From NCBI GenBank assembly GCA_017549765.1, contig JAFYNM010000003.1, positions 62,001 to 126,000 on the forward strand: a stretch of 64,000 nt of DNA, given 5' to 3'. Position 1 is the stretch's first letter. Each line of letters opens with the position of its first letter. Made by a program: the position numbers and the translations under genes. Below are positions 7,149 to 20,013 of the stretch, piece after piece. The notes beneath the pieces are model-generated. The model ran no database searches. It was given only the letters and a program-made list of their open reading frames with translations, and had not been told where the DNA came from. Source of the DNA: Bacteroidales bacterium. Lineage in GTDB: Bacteria; Bacteroidota; Bacteroidia; Bacteroidales; WCHB1-69.

Positions 7149-9372
7149 CGACGATATCATGAAGTCCTTCAAGATCCGCACCTTTGTAATCTTCGGCTTG
7201 ATGATGCTTTTGGGGGCGGCGTGTCTGATCATGATCCTCAAGTTGGGGATCTCGGAGGGCGCCATGGCCAACGGCACCGGCTCGAAGGTGCTGGACACCA
7301 CCGACTCCTCCTATGTGCCCTCGCCGGGAGACAGCGTCTTCAACTGCTTCGTGCTCAACAACGACCTCTCCCCTATCCGCGGCGAGATCTACGACGACCA
7401 CGGCCGTCTGCTGGTGGGCAATTTCTCCGTCTTCGAGGTCGCCTTCGACGGACGCCGTTTCGCCACCGAGTACAAAGACACCCTGGCCCACAATCCCAAA
7501 GCCTTCGACGAGCTCTTCCAGCAACTCTCCAAAGCCCTGCACACCCAGTTCAAGGACCGTTATCCTCAGAACACGGAACAGTATTACTTTGACTTCTTCA
7601 CAAAGGCAGTCCAGAACCGAAAATACAAGACGCTGTTCGCCGTCAAAGAGTGGGATGAGAAGTCCTGGGTCAGCGGGCGCGACACCTCCTATATCAAGAA
7701 TCTGAAGTGCTGGCGTCAAGACAAGGGCGACGGCACCACCCGCAAGATCCACGCGCATCTCAGCTACGTGCCGACCTCCGTGCGTATCAACCCGTACGGG
7801 GACATTGCACGCCGCACGCTCGGCATGAACGTGGAGGGCAAGCACTACGGTATGGAGTTTTTCATGGACAAGCTGCTGGCCGGCCAACAGGGCAGCAAGA
7901 AGTTCCTGCGCCTCAACAAGACCGTGGTGCCGCTCAAAGACCGTGTCGAACCTATCGACGGCTACAACCTCCACACCACCATCGATGCGGAGATACAAAA
8001 CTACGTTCACAACGAGCTGGCCTTGAAGCTCAGCGAGCTGGGCGCCCACTGGGGCTGTGCCATCGTCATGGAGACCAAGACCGGCGAGATCAAGGCCATC
8101 TCCAACCTGAAGCGCGACGCCAACGGCCATTACGATGAAAGCATGGAGTACGCCTTCAACGCCAAGGTAGAGCCCGGCTCCACCTTCAAGCTGGCTTCGC
8201 TGCTCTCCTTCCTGGAGAAACGCTCCGACGATACCACCTGCACCTATCCTATGTTCGTGCACACCTTCCAGTTCCCGCTCAAGTCGGGCAGCTACCGCAA
8301 CTATTACAAGCAGGATTCCAAGGTGCACGGCGAGACCTTGGGCACGGTGAGCGAGATCATCCAACGCTCCTCCAACATCGGTGTCGCCTCCATGATCTTC
8401 GACGCCTACGGCATGAAGAACTTCGCCGACTACCGCAAGCAGCTCATCAAACTGGGCATCATGGACACCATCCATACGCAGCTGGGAGACATCCTGCCGG
8501 CCACCATCCGCAACGACGGCCGCTTCGACAACTACTATGGTGTCTGCTTCGGCGCAGGCTTCGACATCCCCATCCTCCACACCCTCGTCTATTACAACGC
8601 CATCGCCAACAACGGCAAGATGGTGGCGCCCCTCTTTGTCAAATATGTGACCAACAACTACGACACCATCCAGCGTTTCGAGGCGGAGGTCCTCAACGAG
8701 CAGTTGGTCTCCCCCGCCAACGTCGCCAAGGCCAAGAAATACCTGGAAGGCGTGGTCTGGGGCAAATACGGCACGGGGCGTCGCTACAAAGACTCAACCT
8801 GCCGCTTTGCCGGCAAGACGGGCACCCGCGACATCTGGGATCCTGTACGCAAAGGCTACGACTACGACCACAATGCGGTCTCTTTCTGCGGCTACTTCCC
8901 CATGGAGGATCCCCAATACACGATGATCATCTACATCTACTATGTGCCGCAACATAGCGAGGTGGCGGTGGACGCCTTTGCCCGCATCGCCCGTGCCATG
9001 ATGAACCGCTCCAACTACAGCGCCATGCGCAACACGCTGGAACTGCCATTCAACCCCTCTTTGGAAAACTATCCCGTCAACCGCAAATACTACAACGCCC
9101 TTTTCAGCACGCTGGGCTTCGACACCACGGCCTTGAGTCCTACCGCCAATTTCTACATCCCTCTGCGCGACACCATCCCCACGCTGCAATCGAAAGAGTG
9201 GACCTTGAAGAAGGAGGGAGGGATGCCGGATGTGCGGCGGATGATCGCCTCCGACGCCGTCGTTGAGCTGAACAGGGCCGGCTACAAGGTGCGGCTGACC
9301 GGACGAGGCGTTGTCAGGGAGCAGACCCTGGACCCTGCCACCAAGACCGTCACCCTGACCCTGGCACCCTAG
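7126..9372 (+). CDS. ftsI: Peptidoglycan D,D-transpeptidase FtsI (PBP3) with PASTA domain
   Basis: A 748-residue class B penicillin-binding protein that cross-links septal peptidoglycan. One membrane helix lies at about residues 16-42, followed by the pedestal domain (SPIRGEIYDDHGRLL) and the transpeptidase domain. The three catalytic motifs are visible: STFK near residue 352, SSN near 415 and KTGT near 563. The last 60 residues (MPDVRRMIASDAVVELNRAG and on) form a PASTA domain. The frame starts at 7126, overlapping ftsL by 23 bases; an ATG at 7159 (MKSFKIR) is a credible alternative that removes the overlap. It acts as a complex with FtsW, encoded 3.3 kb downstream. Confidence 0.95.
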   Translation: MRRRNQNSDDIMKSFKIRTFVIFGLMMLLGAACLIMILKLGISEGAMANGTGSKVLDTTDSSYVPSPGDSVFNCFVLNNDLSPIRGEIYDDHGRLLVGNFSVFEVAFDGRRFATEYKDTLAHNPKAFDELFQQLSKALHTQFKDRYPQNTEQYYFDFFTKAVQNRKYKTLFAVKEWDEKSWVSGRDTSYIKNLKCWRQDKGDGTTRKIHAHLSYVPTSVRINPYGDIARRTLGMNVEGKHYGMEFFMDKLLAGQQGSKKFLRLNKTVVPLKDRVEPIDGYNLHTTIDAEIQNYVHNELALKLSELGAHWGCAIVMETKTGEIKAISNLKRDANGHYDESMEYAFNAKVEPGSTFKLASLLSFLEKRSDDTTCTYPMFVHTFQFPLKSGSYRNYYKQDSKVHGETLGTVSEIIQRSSNIGVASMIFDAYGMKNFADYRKQLIKLGIMDTIHTQLGDILPATIRNDGRFDNYYGVCFGAGFDIPILHTLVYYNAIANNGKMVAPLFVKYVTNNYDTIQRFEAEVLNEQLVSPANVAKAKKYLEGVVWGKYGTGRRYKDSTCRFAGKTGTRDIWDPVRKGYDYDHNAVSFCGYFPMEDPQYTMIIYIYYVPQHSEVAVDAFARIARAMMNRSNYSAMRNTLELPFNPSLENYPVNRKYYNALFSTLGFDTTALSPTANFYIPLRDTIPTLQSKEWTLKKEGGMPDVRRMIASDAVVELNRAGYKVRLTGRGVVREQTLDPATKTVTLTLAP

Positions 9373-9405
9373 AGCAAGATCACGAACCTAAAACCTATAA
9401 CCTAC

Positions 9406-10878
9406 TTGAAACCATTAAAAGACATATTAAAAGCGCTAAAGAAGTACCAGCTTACCGGAGAGCCGGAGCGCATGATCACAGCCATCTGCTTTGACTCACG
9501 CAAGATCTCCCGCCATGCGGGAGGGGAAGGCACCGACCTATATGTGGCCCAGCGCGGCACCCAGACCGACGGGCACCGTTTTATCGGCCAGGTGATCGAC
9601 AACGGCTGTTCCGTCATCGTATGCGAAGAGCTCCCTGAAGAGATCGACGAGCGGGTCACCTACATCCAGGTTCCCGACAGCATGGCGGCACTGGGGCATC
9701 TCGCCTCCGCCTTCTATGACTACCCCAGCAAGCAGCTGCGACTGGTGGGCATCACCGGCACCAACGGCAAGACCACGACCGTCACCCTGCTGCACCGTCT
9801 CTTCAACGAGATGGGGCACAAGGCCGGGTTGCTCTCCACCATCGTCAACAAGATAGGGGCTGAAGAGGTGCCCGCCACCCACACGACCCCCGACGCAGTG
9901 GAACTCAACAGTCTGCTCGCCCGCATGGTGGAGGCCGGCTGCGAATACGCCTTCATGGAGGTCAGCTCCCACGCCATCTGCCAACACCGCATCGACGGAC
10001 TGCAGTTCGCCGGCGGCATCTTCAGCAACATCACCCACGACCATCTCGACTTCCACAAGACCTTCGCCAACTACATCGCGGCCAAGAAGGCCTTCTTCGA
10101 CCATCTGCCCTCGTCCGCCTTCGCCCTGACCAACATCGACGACAAGAACGGACTGGTAATGACCCAGAACAGCAAAGCAAAAGTGAGCACCTACAGCCTG
10201 CGCTCCTTGGCCACCTTCAAAGGGCAGATTCTGGACAACAACTTCGAGGGGTTGCAGATGCGCATCAACGGCTTTGAGGTCTTCTTCAAGCTGGTGGGCA
10301 AGTTCAACGCCTACAACCTGCTGGCCATCTACGGGGCGGCCGTCCTGCTGGGCATGCCGCAAGAGGAGGTGTTGCGCCACATGAGCATGCTGGACAGTGC
10401 CTCCGGGCGTTTCCAGATCGTCCGGCGTGGCGACGGCTGCGTGGCGGTGGTGGACTACGCCCACACTCCCGATGCCCTGCAGAATGTGTTGGAGACCATC
10501 GTCGATGTGACCGACCACAAAAAAGAGGTCATCACCATCGTCGGCTGTGGCGGCGACCGCGACCGCACCAAACGTCCGGAGATGGCCGAGATCGCCTGCA
10601 AATACAGCGACAAGGTCATCCTGACCTCCGACAACCCCCGCACGGAAGACCCCGCCGCCATCCTCGAAGAGATGATAGCCGGCGTGCCCGACAACAAAAG
10701 GAAGATGGTCTCCGTCATCGAGAACCGTCACGAGGCCATCAAGACTGGCAACATGCTGCTCAACAACGGAGGCGTCCTGCTCATTGCAGGCAAAGGACAT
10801 GAAACCTATCAGGAGATCAACCATGTCAAACACCATTTTGACGACATGGAAGAGATCACAAACTGTTTTAACCAATAA
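9406..10878 (+). CDS. murE: UDP-MurNAc-L-Ala-D-Glu:meso-diaminopimelate ligase MurE
   Basis: A 490-residue Mur ligase that adds the third stem amino acid to the peptidoglycan precursor in the cytoplasm. The ATP loop GITGTNGKTTT lies near residues 115-125, the central-domain motif EVSSHAICQHRIDG near 183-196, and the C-terminal substrate motif DNPRTEDP near 407-414. The DNPR form marks meso-diaminopimelate rather than lysine as substrate. The start is a TTG at 9406; the next in-frame ATG (9472) would cut conserved sequence of the first domain. It follows ftsI after 33 bases and precedes mraY by 9. Confidence 0.96.
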   Translation: MKPLKDILKALKKYQLTGEPERMITAICFDSRKISRHAGGEGTDLYVAQRGTQTDGHRFIGQVIDNGCSVIVCEELPEEIDERVTYIQVPDSMAALGHLASAFYDYPSKQLRLVGITGTNGKTTTVTLLHRLFNEMGHKAGLLSTIVNKIGAEEVPATHTTPDAVELNSLLARMVEAGCEYAFMEVSSHAICQHRIDGLQFAGGIFSNITHDHLDFHKTFANYIAAKKAFFDHLPSSAFALTNIDDKNGLVMTQNSKAKVSTYSLRSLATFKGQILDNNFEGLQMRINGFEVFFKLVGKFNAYNLLAIYGAAVLLGMPQEEVLRHMSMLDSASGRFQIVRRGDGCVAVVDYAHTPDALQNVLETIVDVTDHKKEVITIVGCGGDRDRTKRPEMAEIACKYSDKVILTSDNPRTEDPAAILEEMIAGVPDNKRKMVSVIENRHEAIKTGNMLLNNGGVLLIAGKGHETYQEINHVKHHFDDMEEITNCFNQ

Positions 10879-10887
10879 TGTAAGATT

Positions 10888-12144
10888 ATGCTGTACTATT
10901 TATTCACTTGGCTACATAAGATCGGCTTACCGGGATCGGGAATGTTCCAGTACATCTCCTTCCGGTCTGCCTTGGCTTTTGTCATTGCCCTGATCATCTC
11001 GATTTGGATAGGCAAATACTTCATCAATTTTCTGAGAAGGAAACAGATCGGCGAATCGGTGCGGGAGCTAGGCTTGGAGGGCCAGAGCCAGAAAGCCGGC
11101 ACCCCGACGATGGGCGGCATCATCATCATTGCCGCCATCCTCATCCCCGTGCTCTTGCTCTGCAAACTGCATAACATCTACGTGCTGCTCATGATCTTCA
11201 CCACGGTATGGCTGGGCATCCTGGGCTTCGCCGACGACTATATCAAGGTCTTCAAGAAGAACAAGGAGGGTCTCTCCCCGCGCACCAAGCTGATGGGACA
11301 GATCCTGCTGGGCATCCTCGTGGGCGCAGTGGTCTATTTCCATCCCGACGCGAAGATCTGCGAGAAATCGAATGCCAAGAACGCCAGCACCCCCGTGGAG
11401 TCGGCCATCCAGATCTCCAACTCCGACGTGGTGAACACCCACAACGTCTTCGACGCCCCGCACCACTCTACCAAGACGACAATCCCCTTCGTCAAGAACA
11501 ATGAGTTCGACTACGCATGGTTCACCCGTTGGCTGGGCGACACCACCGGCAAGTGGTCTTTCATCATCTATATCCTCATCGTGGTCTTCATCATCGCCGC
11601 CGTCTCCAACGGTGCCAACCTGACGGACGGTCTCGACGGGTTGGCGACGGGCACTACCTCCGTCATCGCTGTGGGCATCGCCCTGCTCGCCTACGTGTCA
11701 GGCAACGTCATCTTCGCCAACTACCTGAACATTATGTATCTGCCCAATATCGGAGAGCTGGTGATCTTCATCTCCGCCGTCATCGGGGCCTGTATCGGCT
11801 TCTACTGGTGGAACTGCTTCCCAGCCCAGGTCTTCATGGGCGACACCGGCAGCCTTACCCTGGGAGGCATCGTGGCCGTATCCTGCATCATCATCCGCAA
11901 GGAATTCCTCATCCCCATACTGTGCGGCATATACCTCGCAGAGGCTGTCTCCGTGCTGATGCAGACCTCCTATTTCAAATACACCAAGAAACGCTATGGC
12001 GAAGGCCGACGCATATTCCTCATGTCGCCGCTGCACCATCACTACCAGAAGAAAGGGGTGCCGGAGCCCAAGATCGTACAACACTTCATCGTCATCGGAC
12101 TCCTGCTGGCGGTCCTGACCTTGGTAACCTTAAAAGTAAGATAA
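10888..12144 (+). CDS. mraY: Phospho-MurNAc-pentapeptide transferase MraY
   Basis: A 418-residue polytopic membrane enzyme that transfers phospho-MurNAc-pentapeptide to undecaprenyl phosphate, making lipid I. Typical motifs are the GTPTMGG stretch near residues 70-76, FADDYIKVFKKN, NLTDGLDGLATG near 246-257, FMGDTGSLTLGG and the catalytic-side MSPLHHHYQKKG near 381-392. A roughly 60-residue hydrophilic insertion between about residues 155 and 215 (rich in N, S, T) is of the kind common in Bacteroidota MraY. Ten or so membrane segments are visible. Confidence 0.96.
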   Translation: MLYYLFTWLHKIGLPGSGMFQYISFRSALAFVIALIISIWIGKYFINFLRRKQIGESVRELGLEGQSQKAGTPTMGGIIIIAAILIPVLLLCKLHNIYVLLMIFTTVWLGILGFADDYIKVFKKNKEGLSPRTKLMGQILLGILVGAVVYFHPDAKICEKSNAKNASTPVESAIQISNSDVVNTHNVFDAPHHSTKTTIPFVKNNEFDYAWFTRWLGDTTGKWSFIIYILIVVFIIAAVSNGANLTDGLDGLATGTTSVIAVGIALLAYVSGNVIFANYLNIMYLPNIGELVIFISAVIGACIGFYWWNCFPAQVFMGDTGSLTLGGIVAVSCIIIRKEFLIPILCGIYLAEAVSVLMQTSYFKYTKKRYGEGRRIFLMSPLHHHYQKKGVPEPKIVQHFIVIGLLLAVLTLVTLKVR

Positions 12145-12170
12145 TCATCAAACCATCAAAAAAATCACCT

Positions 12171-12716
12171 ATGGCAAACAATAAAACCAACAATTTCAAA
12201 ATCTTCGAACTGGAACAGGAGTTCAACAACCCGATGGTCGCCTCCGTCAACGAGCGTCTCATCGAGATCCGCAAGAGAAACATCGCCCAGCAGCTCGCCG
12301 CCTTCCAAGGCTGCGGTCACAAGCTGGAGCAGGTCAAGACCTTGAGCGGCATCGAGTTCATCGACGATGCCAGTTCCACGAACCCCGATGCGACCTGGTT
12401 CTCCTTGCAGCGGATGAACAAACCGACGGTGTGGATCACCAACATCAGCAATGTCAGCAACATGAGCGACGACCTCCTCAAGGCTGTGTATGAGAAGGTG
12501 AAGTTCATCATCATCCAAGGGGTGTACAACTCCGACGTCTATGACCTCATGGCCGACCTGGAGATTCCCTACTCTGTGGAGATGAACATGGAAGATGCCG
12601 TCAGACAGGCCTTCTATGCTTCTGAGAAAGGCTACACAGTCCTCTATTCTCCCTGTGCCGAAGGAACTGCCGAGGAGCGTGGCCGGAATTTCCAAAATGC
12701 GGTAGCACAATTATAG
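12171..12716 (+). CDS. Free-standing degenerate MurD C-terminal domain protein
   Basis: This 181-residue protein sits exactly where murD belongs, between mraY and ftsW, but matches only the last third of MurD. Residues about 15-45 resemble the end of the central domain (SVNERLIEIRKRNIAQQL) and 45-181 the C-terminal Rossmann-like domain (FQGCGHKLEQV, then IEFIDDASSTNPDATWFSLQ). The N-terminal UDP-binding and the ATP-binding domains are missing, so it cannot be a MurD ligase alone. Key C-terminal residues are also changed: the invariant N-D-S-K-A-T-N reads D-D-A-S-S-T-N (residues 65-71, Lys to Ser68), the GGxDKG loop is lost (WITNISNVSN), and the LSPACASxDxF segment is shortened to LYSPCAEGTAEERG. 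The frame is clean, has an ATG 26 bases after mraY and reads like its neighbours. It may be a retained non-catalytic partner or a relic; a full murD must exist elsewhere if the pathway is normal. Confidence 0.8.
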   Translation: MANNKTNNFKIFELEQEFNNPMVASVNERLIEIRKRNIAQQLAAFQGCGHKLEQVKTLSGIEFIDDASSTNPDATWFSLQRMNKPTVWITNISNVSNMSDDLLKAVYEKVKFIIIQGVYNSDVYDLMADLEIPYSVEMNMEDAVRQAFYASEKGYTVLYSPCAEGTAEERGRNFQNAVAQL

Positions 12717-12720
12717 ACTT

Positions 12721-13842
12721 ATGATGCGCAAACTAAACCTGAAATGGCAGTTTAAAGGGGACAAGATCATGCTCATGATCGTGATCTTCCTCTCTTTTCT
12801 ATCCATCTTGATGGTCTTCAGCACCAGCAACATGCGCGTGTTGAACCATCTGACACACCTGGCGTTCTGCTTCGGTATGATGATTGCATGCTACGTGATC
12901 GACTACCGCAAGATCGCCATCTTAACGCCATTGATGCTTCTCTTTGCGCTGGCACTACTGATCATGACCATCGTCTCGCAGGCGGTCCGCGGCGTCACCA
13001 TCTTCGGGCATGACGTGCAGACCTTCTACCTGATCGGGTTCATGGTGCTGTTCTACATCACCAACTATATCGCCCACAAGTACAATGCCGGACAGACGCT
13101 CACCACCCAGAACATAATGTATCTCTTCGGGGTGGTAGGGATCTTCACCCTGGGCATGGCCAAACTCAACATGTCCACCGCCATCATCTTCTTCATCACC
13201 TGCACAGTGATCTTCTTCATTGCGCATGTAGAGATGAAATGGGTGATGATGCTCTTCGGTGTCGGTGTCTTTGCCGCCGTGTTGCTGGCCAGCATCGTGC
13301 TGATAGGGATGAAGTCCGACAAAGGCATTGAGATCGGTCGTATGACCACCTTCGTGAACCGTATCACCTATTACATCACCAAAGACAATGTCAATGGCTA
13401 CGGTGACCAGATGGTGCTGTCGCGTGCCGCCATAGCGCGCGGTGGTTTCCACCCCACGGGACCGGGCAAAGGGGTCATCAAATACCGTCTGCCTGAAAAC
13501 TCCACCGACTATGCCTTTGCCTCTTTGTATGAGGAGGTCGGCATCACCGTCGGCATCCTCATCATCATGTCATACCTGATCTTCTTCTATCGGGCCAGGG
13601 AGATCTCCAAGGAGTCGGGAGGGCCCTTCGGGAAGCTCTTCGCCTTCGCCATCGGCTTCTGGCTTACCTGCCAGGCGCTGGTCCATATCGGCGTCAACTG
13701 CGACCTGCTGCCGGCCACCGGCCAAACGTTGCCCTTCATCAGCAGCGGTGGCGCCTCCCTCGCCGTCTCGGGCATAGCCGTCGGCATCCTACTCAACATC
13801 AGCAAGGTGAACAATATCCGAAAAGAGAACGAAGGACGCTAA
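12721..13842 (+). CDS. ftsW: SEDS peptidoglycan glycosyltransferase FtsW
   Basis: A 373-residue SEDS-family membrane protein that polymerises glycan strands at the septum together with FtsI. About ten hydrophobic segments are visible. The family signature regions are AIARGGFHPTGPGKGVIKYRLPEN (only part quoted: TGPGKGVIKYRLPEN, near residues 247-261), TDYAFASLYEEVG after it, and the C-terminal FISSGGASLAVSGIAVG. It starts 4 bases after the MurD-like gene. It is the last dcw gene here: murG, murC, ftsQ, ftsA and ftsZ do not follow, and the next gene is convergent after 22 bases. Confidence 0.94.
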   Translation: MMRKLNLKWQFKGDKIMLMIVIFLSFLSILMVFSTSNMRVLNHLTHLAFCFGMMIACYVIDYRKIAILTPLMLLFALALLIMTIVSQAVRGVTIFGHDVQTFYLIGFMVLFYITNYIAHKYNAGQTLTTQNIMYLFGVVGIFTLGMAKLNMSTAIIFFITCTVIFFIAHVEMKWVMMLFGVGVFAAVLLASIVLIGMKSDKGIEIGRMTTFVNRITYYITKDNVNGYGDQMVLSRAAIARGGFHPTGPGKGVIKYRLPENSTDYAFASLYEEVGITVGILIIMSYLIFFYRAREISKESGGPFGKLFAFAIGFWLTCQALVHIGVNCDLLPATGQTLPFISSGGASLAVSGIAVGILLNISKVNNIRKENEGR

Positions 13843-13864
13843 CCAGACCCCGTCCGTTTATCCT

Positions 13865-15259
13865 CTAATGCACCAACACTACCGTGCCGCGCTTCTCCTG
13901 CCTCGTCTCTCCCAAGAAAGAATAACGGATGATGTAGGGATAGACCCCGTCGGGACAACCTCCGCCATCCCACCCCACGTCTTTCCTGCGCGTGGCAAAG
14001 ATCATGCTACCTATCCTGTCGTAAATCTCCAGTCTGTAAGCATCCACCCGCTCCGGATAGGCAAAGACGGGCATGAAGACATCGTTGAGGCCGTCTCCGT
14101 TGGGCGTGAAGGCACTCGGCACCCAGATGGAATTCTCCACCCCTTGCCAGTCGTACGAGATGTGCAGAATGACCACGGAGTCGCAGCCGTTGAAACCTGT
14201 ATAGTTGAAAGTATAACTGCCCGCTTCCGTGAAGGTGGAGTCCTCAAAGAAGACAGTCTCCCCGGGAGAGATGGTGTAGGAAAAATAACTCGTCTTCCGC
14301 GTTTTCACCGTCAAGGTCAGCTGATGCAAAATGGATCTGTTGCCGACACACTCCCATTGCTCGAAGACAAAGGTGCCGGGGTTCAGGATCGTTGGAAGGG
14401 AAAAACCATATCCCTCATACGACGAACCCGCACAGATGGTGTCTTTGTGAGCCACCATGCTGTCAGGCGACATGTAGTCGCCATATATCGTAAGACTGTC
14501 CAACTGGAACATCACATCCACGCTGTCGGGCATACATGCTTTGAAAACGAGACGACTATTGGGTGGCACCGTGATCCCTTTGCAGATAAAGTTGGAACGG
14601 CAATCATCATAATGCAAATAGTTCATACTGTAAACCGTAATGGTATCGATAGGCACAAAATTATGAGCAGGATCATAATTGGTTACCATATAAGACAATG
14701 GATCCCAGCTGGTGCTTATGTAATCTATCCCATCATGATGAGGATTGGGCACAACTTGAAGAGGTTCATCTTGCACGGTATAGCCTACCACCATTTGAGC
14801 ACCCTCGGAAGTAGAGTCCCCATTCGGCCCTGTCATACCAAAGTAGTAGCATGCCTTAAACGAAATCCCCGACGGCGAACTTGCCAGAACGGGGGTGGAT
14901 GAAATGGCAATTTTAGAATAAATGGCGGAACATTTGTGACGTTGGCCAAAACGCAGGAAAACGTTACGAATCGGGCCAGGGAAATAATATTCCCAACTAC
15001 ACATACTATTCCATCCGCAATCATGCTTCCTGTATTGCAACCAGCAATTATCAACAAGCACATAGCTGGTGTCAAGGCTTGTTATATTTGTCCAACCATT
15101 ATTCAAGACAAAACCATTCTCAAAGTCCTCATAATAGGGCAATGATAGGGGCGAACAGCCCGGCTGGGCACACAGCTGCATCTTCGAGAAGATCAGTATG
15201 CCCACTATGATCGACAACCGCCACAGGGACTGCTTCATTCTATAGCGTTGAATATTCAA
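13865..15259 (-). CDS. Secreted protein with T9SS type B (CHU_C) sorting domain
   Basis: A 464-residue secreted protein. A signal peptide ends near ILIFSKMQLCAQ; an inner ATG at 15238 (MKQSLW) is an equally good start. Residues about 30-230 look like a jelly-roll module of the choice-of-anchor type found in surface proteins (PYYEDFENGF, NGWTNITSLDTSYVLVDN), with several cysteines. The last 85 residues form the gliding-motility-associated C-terminal domain: VPSAFTPNGDGLNDVFMP, then LEIYDRIGSMIF and a final VVLVH. That domain is the type B signal for T9SS export, usually with surface release or SprF-dependent handling. No enzyme motif was recognised. It is convergent with ftsW. Confidence 0.85.
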   Translation of the reverse strand: MNIQRYRMKQSLWRLSIIVGILIFSKMQLCAQPGCSPLSLPYYEDFENGFVLNNGWTNITSLDTSYVLVDNCWLQYRKHDCGWNSMCSWEYYFPGPIRNVFLRFGQRHKCSAIYSKIAISSTPVLASSPSGISFKACYYFGMTGPNGDSTSEGAQMVVGYTVQDEPLQVVPNPHHDGIDYISTSWDPLSYMVTNYDPAHNFVPIDTITVYSMNYLHYDDCRSNFICKGITVPPNSRLVFKACMPDSVDVMFQLDSLTIYGDYMSPDSMVAHKDTICAGSSYEGYGFSLPTILNPGTFVFEQWECVGNRSILHQLTLTVKTRKTSYFSYTISPGETVFFEDSTFTEAGSYTFNYTGFNGCDSVVILHISYDWQGVENSIWVPSAFTPNGDGLNDVFMPVFAYPERVDAYRLEIYDRIGSMIFATRRKDVGWDGGGCPDGVYPYIIRYSFLGETRQEKRGTVVLVH

Positions 15260-15310
15260 ACTAAAATAACACTATAATAACGAACAATGGGGCGAAATGT
15301 CACACTCGCC

Positions 15311-15351
15311 CAGAAAAAAAAGAGGACAACACCTTTCGGCATCGCCCTCTT
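15311..15351 (-). terminator. Rho-independent terminator of the rpoBC operon
   Basis: On the minus strand a 14-base stem with wobble pairs (arms 15351-15338 and 15333-15320) closes on a GAAA tetraloop and is followed by a run of eight T. It lies 29 bases after the DUF3467 stop and closes the secE-to-DUF3467 operon. Confidence 0.85.
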
Positions 15352-15379
15352 GCAAAATATAGCAATTTGAACGTATTCA

Positions 15380-15676
15380 CTATGCTAAGCCTTGTCCGCC
15401 AGTCAGCGGGGGAAAGCCTTGCGGTGCGCCTTCGTCGATCACACCCATCTTGCTCTCGTAAGCACTGAGGTTCTCGGTCAAGGCACGCAACAGACGCTTG
15501 GTGTTCTTAGGGGTCATAATGACGCGGGAACGTACCTGTCCTTTGTTGACACCCGGCATCATCTGCACAAAGTCCAGAATGAACTCATTGTCGGAATGCG
15601 TGATGATGGTCAGGTTGGAATAATGGCCCTGAGCCACCTCGTCTGTCAAGTTAATATCAATTTTCTGTTCTTCCAT
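15380..15676 (-). CDS. DUF3467 family protein, last gene of the rpo operon
   Basis: A 98-residue protein of the DUF3467 family, function unknown. It is a compact alpha/beta sequence (INLTDEVAQGHYSNLTIITHSDNEF, then FILDFVQMMPG and VRSRVIMTPKNTKRLLRAL) with a disordered Gly/Pro C-terminus and no signal or membrane segment, so it is cytosolic. It follows rpoC after 23 bases and precedes the operon terminator, so it is made together with RNA polymerase subunits. Whether it touches polymerase is unknown. Confidence 0.88.
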   Translation of the reverse strand: MEEQKIDINLTDEVAQGHYSNLTIITHSDNEFILDFVQMMPGVNKGQVRSRVIMTPKNTKRLLRALTENLSAYESKMGVIDEGAPQGFPPLTGGQGLA

Positions 15677-15699
15677 AGCGTTAGGATTCTATTGTTCTG

Positions 15700-19992
<4,293 letters not shown>

Positions 19993-20013
19993 AATTTCGA
20001 TTATTTATCTTTC

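Noticed and set aside
11517-12716. A 399-codon frame that would join an N-terminal extension to the MurD-like protein
   Set aside because: The first part overlaps mraY in another frame and has an Arg/His-rich, non-protein-like sequence; the real start is the ATG at 12171 just after the mraY stop.
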